Below are positions 6,895 through 13,356 of a stretch of 31,238 bases of DNA, piece after piece. The position numbers were made by a program, and so were the translations under genes. Below the pieces are notes generated by a model that saw nothing but the letters and a program-made list of their open reading frames with translations, had not been told where the DNA came from and did no database searches. This DNA comes from a virus: positions 1 to 31,238 of IMG/VR virus record IMGVR_UViG_3300046009_014071. One strand, given 5' to 3'. Numbering within the stretch: the stretch's first letter is position 1; the number at the start of each line of letters is the position of its first letter.

Positions 6895-8943
6895 TTAAAT
6901 TCCTACCACCTCAACCGCACAACAAACACAATTATTTATTTGAACATTTGTCAATTGTATTTGATAACTACCAGCAGCATTAGAACAGTTTGCTGTAGGT
7001 GTATTTATTATTTGATTAGTAACAGTGCCATTTATACTTTGTCCACTTGTTAATGTTATGGTTGAGAAATATGCGGTGTTAATTTGATTTTGAATTAATG
7101 GTGAGTAAACTTGAGCACAAGGTCCTCCTATATTAGAAAAACTTGTTATCGTGTTATACAAAGATAATGGTCCAATACCCGTAATTGTTGCTATATTATT
7201 ATATGATGGTATTGGTGTCACTGTATTTGGGTAGTAATTAAATACATTTGTGTGGACCACATCAAAGGTTATTGAAGCCCCTGGCGGTAAAGTAGGTGCG
7301 GTAACTGAGAATGTATTATTTGAGTAACTCGCACCAAAAGCCAATTGATATACTGTTTGTGGAGTACCCGCAACATTAACTAACGTTAAACTACTAACTC
7401 CATTAGTATCAGAAACTTGTACACTATAATTTCCCGGTGACAATCCTGGAAAATATGGACTTGTCGAAAAAGTTGTCCCATTGTCTATTGAATATAAATA
7501 AGGTGGTGTTCCTCCGTATGCCGTAATTATTATACTGCCATTTTGATTACATTGAGCAACATTGGTAGCAACCGTAAATCCAACTGATGTGGTTGCGGAA
7601 CAAGATCCGCTAAAAATTGAGAATGTATCAATTGTTGCGTCACCATACACCTGCCAGTTAGAAAGTGGTGGTGCTGAAGGATTATTACTTGCGACCAAAC
7701 TTGTCGGTGATCCTGCATATCCTGTCATTACCCATTGATTTGGTGTTGATCCCGTACTCCAATATAAATCATACGCAGTATCTGATGATTGCCAACTTGG
7801 TTGTCCATTTACAGTACCATTATAACTCATTGTTACAAAAATTTGTTGGTTAGGAAGATCAGGATCATTACTTCTTAATAAGTAAAACGCACATAATGTA
7901 GGATAAGTAATTGGAGTAACTGGTGGATTACAAGGACCAATATAAGAGTCCAAAATAGTATATCCAGTGCTTGTTCCTGCAGACCAAGAGTATGCGCCAT
8001 AAGTAGCAGGATATAGTTCATCATCATTATCTAAACTATTGTAGAATCCGTTTGTTCCACAAGTAAAATCTTGACAAAATACCCAAACACCTAACAATTC
8101 ATCCCAAAACACAACCCCATATGATATTATACCATTTGATACAACATAATAAGGTTTTGTGTTTTTTATACCAGCAAAATTAATGGTTAAATATTGATCA
8201 GGGTTTGAATCAATTACAAAACACATACCTGAGTATGTTGGTGTTTCCGCAGTTAAAATACAAGTTGTATTAATAACAAAATCACCATAGTAGTCATTAA
8301 TAGTCGCCGAATATTCTCCAGGTCCTAAATTAGTTAAAGCCGGTGCATAACTACCTATATCCCAATAAATTGTATATGGTGGTGTTCCTCCTGTGACATA
8401 TAATTGGACTGACCCATCAAAACTTCTATCATCTGTTGGGTTTATCGTGATACATTCCGCATCCATTGGGAATATTGTTAAAACATCACATTCGTTTCTA
8501 TTTCTAACTGTTGGGAACGTTGATGGACAATTACCATCAATACAATCACCCTTTGAAACCACTTTAGTCCCTCCTGATATTTCAAAAACAGGATATATTT
8601 TTGAACAGAAATTTGAGGTTTGTCCTGTTTGGAAATTTTCTAAAACTAATTCATTATTGTTGTTTACGTATGTTGTTGTAACGACTTTATCATCATATGT
8701 GATAAAATAACAATAGTTTTGACAATCACAAGTAATATCAGGATCTAAAACTGTCGTATAAACAACAGGACAATCTATAGGTCCTAAATCAAAAACATAA
8801 TAACACTGTGGGTCAACTTCTATTGGGTCAATTACTCGTATTGACGCAAAATTACCAGCGTAACCACTAAGACTTTGGTCATTTGAGATTATTGGTGGTA
8901 AATCACTTTTACCACAAGAATATAGAATATAACAATTTTCCAT
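6895..8943 (-). CDS. Adhesin-like structural protein with SprB-type repeats (682 aa)
   Basis: At least two segments match the SprB repeat pattern of Bacteroidota gliding adhesins: GSVQLYVTGGTPPYTIYWD at about residues 178-215, and GSIIITAYGGTPPYLYSID followed by LSPGNYSVQVSDTNG at about 468-525. Two further segments (about 239-295 and 350-446) carry the VVFW...VWVF and YDLYWSTG...QWVM cores shared with the 764- and 1114-residue proteins. The N-terminal 170 residues are Cys-rich (CDCQNYCYF, CIDGNC) and ordinary membrane or signal sequences are absent. It starts with MENCYILYSCG at the ATG at 8943. A surface-exposed fibre or baseplate-decorating adhesin is inferred. Its neighbours are the collar-type fibre downstream and a glycosyltransferase-like gene upstream. 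Confidence 0.72.
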   Translation of the reverse strand: MENCYILYSCGKSDLPPIISNDQSLSGYAGNFASIRVIDPIEVDPQCYYVFDLGPIDCPVVYTTVLDPDITCDCQNYCYFITYDDKVVTTTYVNNNNELVLENFQTGQTSNFCSKIYPVFEISGGTKVVSKGDCIDGNCPSTFPTVRNRNECDVLTIFPMDAECITINPTDDRSFDGSVQLYVTGGTPPYTIYWDIGSYAPALTNLGPGEYSATINDYYGDFVINTTCILTAETPTYSGMCFVIDSNPDQYLTINFAGIKNTKPYYVVSNGIISYGVVFWDELLGVWVFCQDFTCGTNGFYNSLDNDDELYPATYGAYSWSAGTSTGYTILDSYIGPCNPPVTPITYPTLCAFYLLRSNDPDLPNQQIFVTMSYNGTVNGQPSWQSSDTAYDLYWSTGSTPNQWVMTGYAGSPTSLVASNNPSAPPLSNWQVYGDATIDTFSIFSGSCSATTSVGFTVATNVAQCNQNGSIIITAYGGTPPYLYSIDNGTTFSTSPYFPGLSPGNYSVQVSDTNGVSSLTLVNVAGTPQTVYQLAFGASYSNNTFSVTAPTLPPGASITFDVVHTNVFNYYPNTVTPIPSYNNIATITGIGPLSLYNTITSFSNIGGPCAQVYSPLIQNQINTAYFSTITLTSGQSINGTVTNQIINTPTANCSNAAGSYQIQLTNVQINNCVCCAVEVVGI

Positions 8944-8950
8944 TACTTAT

Positions 8951-8958
8951 AATAAATA
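8951..8958 (-). promoter_or_regulatory. TATTTATT, near-match to the gene-start motif
   Basis: One mismatch from TATTTATA on the minus strand, 7 bases before the ATG of the 682-residue adhesin gene. Confidence 0.25.
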
Positions 8959-8959
8959 A

Positions 8960-9940
8960 TCATTGATTTGTTTTTTGGATATATGATCTCATATTCTCAA
9001 TATATTTTATTGTTGCACTTTTTGGGTCTATGTAGTTAAAATAATTTTCATCGTTTTTTAATAACTCTATGGGATTTCTATCTATGAATTCACCCTTATA
9101 AAATTTATTATGTTTCATAATTTCTGTTACTCCTGCCATATGTAAGATTGGTTTTTTATAAAAATTATCAATAGTATCTGTCGCCCAAGAAAAATCTAAT
9201 TCATCAATAATTTTTGTTTCTTTTTTTGTTTTCCATAAATTCCATAAAAGTGACCACATCTCTGCGGTCCAAAATTGTACTTTATTATTCCTTATTGGAA
9301 ATTTTTTTTGGAAGATCATCATGGTTGAGTACATAATGAATGAGTCTTCGTAAACTTTCTTCCAAAACTCTTTGTCAGTATTTTTTATAATGTACTGTCC
9401 TCCGCCGGAATTATTTTGATTATTAATTATCATTTCTTTATCTATTGGAATAACTTTACACATTTCATTTATTAATTGTTCTTTTTCACAATTTTTAAAT
9501 TCTCTTTCATAATTTAATGACGCCGATTTTAAATAATTGTATCCGATATAATTTTTAGTATCGGACAAATAGATAATTTCATCTTGTATGAATTTTTCTA
9601 AATTTGGTAATTCATTCCAAATTATATCGGAATCATGTAAAAAAAACATTTTACCATATTCGGGTTTTTTTTCTAACCATTTATAGATCAGATATGGTTT
9701 TATACTTGGGATATAATTTTTTCTTTCTCTTTCATCTTTAAAATGTGAAATATTAACCCCTAATTTAATTAAATCTAAAGATTCATCAGATGGTTTATTT
9801 TTTTCTTGATCATAAGAAAAAATAATATGTATTTGTTTTGGATTTATTCCTTTTTGAATAAAATTATGAACATACAATTTTATTTGCCAAATGAAATAAG
9901 GGACATCAGGTTGTGCCGAAACAAATAATATATTTTCCAT
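8960..9940 (-). CDS. Glycosyltransferase-like protein, GT-A type (326 aa)
   Basis: The N-terminus ILFVSAQPDVPYFIWQIKLYVHNF resembles the first strand and helix of GT-A sugar transferases. FLHDSDIIW at residues 100-108 supplies a DxD motif (Asp103, Asp105), which in these enzymes binds the metal and nucleotide-sugar. GGGQYIIK (179-186), FWTAEMWSLLW (223-233) and LHMAG with His267 follow in the order seen in DxD transferases, where a late His often completes the metal site. The protein is Lys- and Ile-rich, unlike the Ser/Thr/Gly-rich fibre proteins on both sides. Its placement inside the fibre cluster suggests that it glycosylates a fibre or a host surface glycan; donor and acceptor are unknown. 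It begins at the ATG at 9940, after a 44-base gap. Confidence 0.68.
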   Translation of the reverse strand: MENILFVSAQPDVPYFIWQIKLYVHNFIQKGINPKQIHIIFSYDQEKNKPSDESLDLIKLGVNISHFKDERERKNYIPSIKPYLIYKWLEKKPEYGKMFFLHDSDIIWNELPNLEKFIQDEIIYLSDTKNYIGYNYLKSASLNYEREFKNCEKEQLINEMCKVIPIDKEMIINNQNNSGGGQYIIKNTDKEFWKKVYEDSFIMYSTMMIFQKKFPIRNNKVQFWTAEMWSLLWNLWKTKKETKIIDELDFSWATDTIDNFYKKPILHMAGVTEIMKHNKFYKGEFIDRNPIELLKNDENYFNYIDPKSATIKYIENMRSYIQKTNQ

Positions 9941-9981
9941 ATAGGAAAATTAAGTTGTATTTTTCTAAAGTGAATTAAACT

Positions 9982-9989
9982 TATTTATA
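9982..9989 (-). promoter_or_regulatory. TATAAATA, T4-late-promoter-like octamer
   Basis: On the minus strand this reads TATAAATA, the T4 late promoter consensus, about 41 bases before the glycosyltransferase-like ATG and overlapping the stop of the collagen-like gene. It is in the opposite sense to the other gene-start octamers. It may be chance in AT-rich DNA. Confidence 0.22.
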
Positions 9990-10851
9990 CTTGAGTTACC
10001 GTCACAATTACAGAAGGAATAGCGGGTCTAGTTGGGCTAATTTGAGGTCCATCATAAGCAAATCCTAATCTAACATCACTAACTCTAAATTTTAACTCCA
10101 TGTAGTCACCAGCATTTAATGGTTCTACAAAGTTCCATGCCGCAACATTTCTACCATTATTAGAATTACCAACAACTTGTGTATTTGAATTTGCAACATT
10201 ATTTCCATTTATTGCTAACCATATATCCATAGTTTGAGTGGATCCTCCACCCGTTGACTCCAATTGGCTAGAAAATTGTAAATTATATGTTCCCGCACTT
10301 GCAACAACAAATTGTGTATCCGCAGAAACAGTAACACCATTACCTGACGTTTGTGTTGCCGCACTCATTGAATATGCGGTGGTAGTACTTACCACATATT
10401 GACTAACAGTAGAAACAAAAGCTCCCCACGCAGCACCTCCACTTGTCCCGTTAGTTCCTGATGTCCCATTAGCTCCACTTGTTCCATTAGTACCGTTAGT
10501 TCCTGATGTCCCATTAGCTCCACTTGTCCCGTTAGTTCCATTTGTTCCTGATGTCCCATTATCACCACTTGTTCCATTTGTTCCTGACGTTCCATTAGCT
10601 CCACTTGTCCCGTTAGTTCCATTTGTTCCTGACGTTCCATTAGTACCACTAGTTCCTGAACCTGAAGTACCTGAAGTACCATTTGTTCCTGATGTACCAG
10701 TTGATCCAGTTATTAAATTTATTACTTGTTTTATTGACGCCTTATAAGAAGATCCGTCAGCACTCTGAGAAGTATCACCAGTTACAACTACGTGAATTAA
10801 ATCGGTTAAAGATACTCCGGTTACATATGTTCTATCTGTTAATCTTGACAT
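9985..10851 (-). CDS. Collagen-like tail fibre protein (288 aa)
   Basis: The start is set at the ATG at 10851 (MSRLTDRTYVTG), preceded by a TATTTATA motif; the open frame extends to 10983 but only through the neighbouring 100-residue gene. Residues 1-48 form an N-terminal segment (SLTDLIHVVVTGDTSQSADG) that looks like a fibre attachment domain. Residues 49-137 are about 29 Gly-x-y triplets, nearly all GTS, GTN or GAN, with one GS interruption. Residues 138-288 form a beta-rich C-terminal head (GTYNLQFSSQLES, MDIWLAINGN, YMELKFRV) similar in layout to C1q/TNF-like knobs. Trimeric fibre stalk plus receptor-binding tip is the expected role. The Thr- and Asn-rich triplets could be sugar acceptors; the next gene in the transcription direction is glycosyltransferase-like. 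Confidence 0.78.
   Translation of the reverse strand: MSRLTDRTYVTGVSLTDLIHVVVTGDTSQSADGSSYKASIKQVINLITGSTGTSGTNGTSGTSGSGTSGTNGTSGTNGTNGTSGANGTSGTNGTSGDNGTSGTNGTNGTSGANGTSGTNGTNGTSGANGTSGTNGTSGGAAWGAFVSTVSQYVVSTTTAYSMSAATQTSGNGVTVSADTQFVVASAGTYNLQFSSQLESTGGGSTQTMDIWLAINGNNVANSNTQVVGNSNNGRNVAAWNFVEPLNAGDYMELKFRVSDVRLGFAYDGPQISPTRPAIPSVIVTVTQV
10441..10707 (-). repeat. Collagen-like Gly-x-y coding repeat
   Basis: This is a 9-bp-based repeat encoding about 29 Gly-x-y triplets. A higher-order unit of five triplets (GTN GTN GTS GAN GTS, 45 bp) recurs imperfectly, and third-position differences (gatgtcccatt versus gacgttccatt) show that the copies have begun to diverge. It has no spacers and lies in frame, so it is not a CRISPR array. 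Confidence 0.85.
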
Positions 10852-10857
10852 TTCAAT

Positions 10858-10865
10858 TATAAATA
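10858..10865 (-). promoter_or_regulatory. TATTTATA gene-start motif
   Basis: Minus-strand TATTTATA lies 6 bases before the chosen ATG of the collagen-like fibre gene and just after the stop of the 100-residue gene. It supports the start at 10851 over the longer open frame. Confidence 0.35.
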
Positions 10866-10867
10866 CT

Positions 10868-11170
10868 TTAGAATTCGAATTGATATGGTTCTGAATCCAT
10901 AAAAACAAAATATTCAAAATTTTGAAATTGTTTGTATGAAGAAACAACATTCGGTGTACAATATAATGTGTGGGTAACCTCACACCCTGTCGAATCTTTA
11001 AGTGTCAAATTGAAAGCTGGTGCGGTGTCAAATTGTGATGGTAAAGTAAATAAAAATGGTAAGTCTGTTGCTTCACCCAAATAACCACAATCATTACCAT
11101 AAACGTTACAAGCGGTTCCACTAAATGGTAATGTAAAATTAGATATATTTGTTACTAATACTTTAGTCAT
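10868..11170 (-). CDS. Small single-domain tail/adhesin-like protein (100 aa)
   Basis: The start is the ATG at 11170 (MTKVLVTNISNF), two bases after the TGA of the 727-residue gene; a TTG two codons earlier overlaps that stop and is less likely. The first 70 residues share the pattern of the 73-residue plus-strand protein: paired CN and Cys, P-x-x-F, then LKDSTGCEVTHTLYC. The last 30 residues (VVSSYKQFQNFEYFVFMDSEPYQFEF) are aromatic-rich and absent from the shorter copy. There is no signal peptide or membrane segment. Location between the SprB-repeat protein and the collagen-like fibre suggests a structural or tip role. The function is not known. Confidence 0.68.
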   Translation of the reverse strand: MTKVLVTNISNFTLPFSGTACNVYGNDCGYLGEATDLPFLFTLPSQFDTAPAFNLTLKDSTGCEVTHTLYCTPNVVSSYKQFQNFEYFVFMDSEPYQFEF

Positions 11171-11172
11171 TA

Positions 11173-13356
11173 TCAATTACATTGTACACAAGATATATCA
11201 TAAAGAATTTTTAAATTAACAATTACAAGTTCATCTTGTAATAAATTTAAAATTTCTTTCTCACAATTTTTTGGGTAATTAGTACAACCTGCAATAATTT
11301 TAATTCTATTTTGTACCAAATCTATAGATACATCATCAATACCAACATAAGATTTAAGAGTGTCAATTATTGTTTCAGCCCATAGTATATCGTTAGGATA
11401 ATCATTAAAACTTGTTGAGGTATAAAAATTAACTTCTTTAGTTTCATCACCAATACTTGTTTGTAATATAAAATCGGCAGAATTTATAATACAATTTGTA
11501 TCTCCACTTGTTAAATCAAAAAACCCTTCCCAATACATCTGTCTTATACCTCGTTTAGTTATCGTATTAGTTGGTTGAAACTGTTGTTCACAAATTGTGT
11601 AGATCTCATAGTTTTGTACTTTTTTTGTACCATATAAACTTATACTTTTTGTTAAAGTACATCCACTCTTATCCGTTAGTTGTAATGTATAATCACCACT
11701 TGTCAACCCTGTGAGTGATGCTCCCGTCTGTCCAGATACATTTCCACTCCAACTATACGTAAAAGGAGGTATACCACTCGTAATTAAAACTGATATTGAT
11801 CCATCATACCCAAATAAAGGTTGTATTGGATACAAATCAAAATAAACACCGCTTGATGGTGCAATGTATACAGGTATTTCTTGATAACAAGCAGGACTAC
11901 TACTATCTGTAACTCTTAAAGTAAATGTGCCCGATTGTAATCCCGTATAATACCCTAAATTATTACTTAAAACATCTAATGACGAATTAGGTCCTATTAA
12001 ATCGTAGGAATATGGTAGTGTTCCTCCAGTTGAGACGAATATCTCACAAATACCATTATCTAAACCACAAGTTGTTCCCGTGGTATTTGCCGTTATTGAA
12101 AATAAATCAACGTTACTTACTGTTGTGTATCCCGAAAAAGTACACCCATTAACATCTGTTACTGTTACCAAATAATCCCCCGTTTCAATACCATTCCAAA
12201 TTTGATTAGCAGGTCCCGATACGACACTATTATAGTATCCATTATCACCTGATAATACGAATGTATATGTGCTTAATGGTGGTAATCCGTTATCTATTAG
12301 TACTTGAACTGATCCATTTGTTGATGAGCATGTTGAATTAGTAACGTTAATACCGACAGTTGAAAAACTGTTAGGTGTTTGTACATTTACAAGTCCTGTG
12401 GTGATACATAATCCTGCATCTGTGACTTGTACTGAAAATGGTCCACTACTTACACCAGTGAAAGTGTATGAGGTACCAAAAGAAATTGCGACCTCACCTG
12501 TTGATCCACTATAATAAAAAGGGGCAGTACCTCCAGTAACAATTACCTCAACCTCACCGTCGTCTTGAAAACAGGTTGGTGGTGATGTGACAAAAATTGT
12601 ACCCACAGATAACGTTGGTACATTTCCAACATTTATAAATTCAGTTGATGTACAACCTAAAGGGTTTGTTATTTCTACTATGTAAGTATTTTCAGTTAAT
12701 CCTGTTATTGTTGTACCTGTCTGACCATTAACATCGGTTAACCAATTTATTGTATATGCACTTGACGGTGTAAGTCCTGTTATGAATATTTTACCAGCAC
12801 CCTCGTCAAAACAACTTGAATCGGGAACTACATAATACCCAAAAGTAAAAGGTACTGAAGGTGTGATAAGAGCTGTTGCGGACATGCCGTCACATCCTCC
12901 CCCATCATTTGCAATAACATAATATGTATCAGCACTTAATCCTTGGAATGTATATGATGTGGTAACGGTTGATGCGGTTTGCATTAAATTACCAAAAATA
13001 TCATATAGTTCATATGTCGCTAAACCATAGACATTAGTTGTCGAAGCCTCGATTTGTCCATTATTAAAACCACAAGTTGTTCCTGTGGTCGATAAAGTTA
13101 TTGATGTGCCTGACGAAATATAAAATGGTATCAATCGGGAATCACCTCCAGAATCTTGTACCTCAAGTACATAATAATCGGCCGGTAAGTTATTCACTTC
13201 ATAAATTGATGTTACCGCAGATGTAGGTAAATTACCTGTTGTTGTTACTTCAGAAAAAGTCCAAGATGGGCTAGATCCTGTAACCTCAATAAAGATTGAT
13301 CCGTTACTTCCTCCCCCACAATCACCTGTTATACTAATTTGACTTATCTGTATCAT
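11173..13356 (-). CDS. SprB-type repeat tail protein (727 aa)
   Basis: About seven tandem repeats of 70-85 residues fill residues 1-580. Each follows the pattern C-x-x-x-x-G-x-I/V, a Gly/Pro turn (TGGTAPFYYSG, TGGTLPYSYDL, TSGIPPFTYSW), then GL/SGxYTLxVTDxxGC. This is the SprB repeat, found in the cell-surface gliding adhesin SprB of flavobacteria and in other Bacteroidota surface proteins. Residues 580-727 are a separate globular domain with several Cys (YEIYTICEQQF, QMYWEGFFDLTSGDTNC, ending SCVQCN) that may anchor the repeats to the tail. No signal peptide is present, as expected for a virion protein. The ATG overlaps the stop of the 996-residue gene (TAATG), so the two are probably made together. 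A long flexible receptor-contacting fibre is inferred. Confidence 0.78.
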   Translation of the reverse strand: MIQISQISITGDCGGGSNGSIFIEVTGSSPSWTFSEVTTTGNLPTSAVTSIYEVNNLPADYYVLEVQDSGGDSRLIPFYISSGTSITLSTTGTTCGFNNGQIEASTTNVYGLATYELYDIFGNLMQTASTVTTSYTFQGLSADTYYVIANDGGGCDGMSATALITPSVPFTFGYYVVPDSSCFDEGAGKIFITGLTPSSAYTINWLTDVNGQTGTTITGLTENTYIVEITNPLGCTSTEFINVGNVPTLSVGTIFVTSPPTCFQDDGEVEVIVTGGTAPFYYSGSTGEVAISFGTSYTFTGVSSGPFSVQVTDAGLCITTGLVNVQTPNSFSTVGINVTNSTCSSTNGSVQVLIDNGLPPLSTYTFVLSGDNGYYNSVVSGPANQIWNGIETGDYLVTVTDVNGCTFSGYTTVSNVDLFSITANTTGTTCGLDNGICEIFVSTGGTLPYSYDLIGPNSSLDVLSNNLGYYTGLQSGTFTLRVTDSSSPACYQEIPVYIAPSSGVYFDLYPIQPLFGYDGSISVLITSGIPPFTYSWSGNVSGQTGASLTGLTSGDYTLQLTDKSGCTLTKSISLYGTKKVQNYEIYTICEQQFQPTNTITKRGIRQMYWEGFFDLTSGDTNCIINSADFILQTSIGDETKEVNFYTSTSFNDYPNDILWAETIIDTLKSYVGIDDVSIDLVQNRIKIIAGCTNYPKNCEKEILNLLQDELVIVNLKILYDISCVQCN

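Noticed and set aside
8393-8710. 105-residue plus-strand frame inside the 682-residue gene
   Set aside because: It is antisense to a gene with clear domain structure, and its sequence shows no recognisable motif.
10389-10682. Open frame of Gln, Glu, Leu and Met repeats in another minus-strand frame
   Set aside because: It is an out-of-frame reading of the collagen-like repeat and has no independent start context.
10441-10707. Regularly repeated DNA that at first sight could be a CRISPR array
   Set aside because: The repeats are contiguous, based on 9 bp, have no unique spacers and encode Gly-x-y triplets in frame.
10852-10983. N-terminal extension of the collagen-like fibre to 10983
   Set aside because: The extension overlaps the end of the 100-residue gene and looks unlike a fibre N-terminus; the ATG at 10851 has a TATTTATA motif just upstream.
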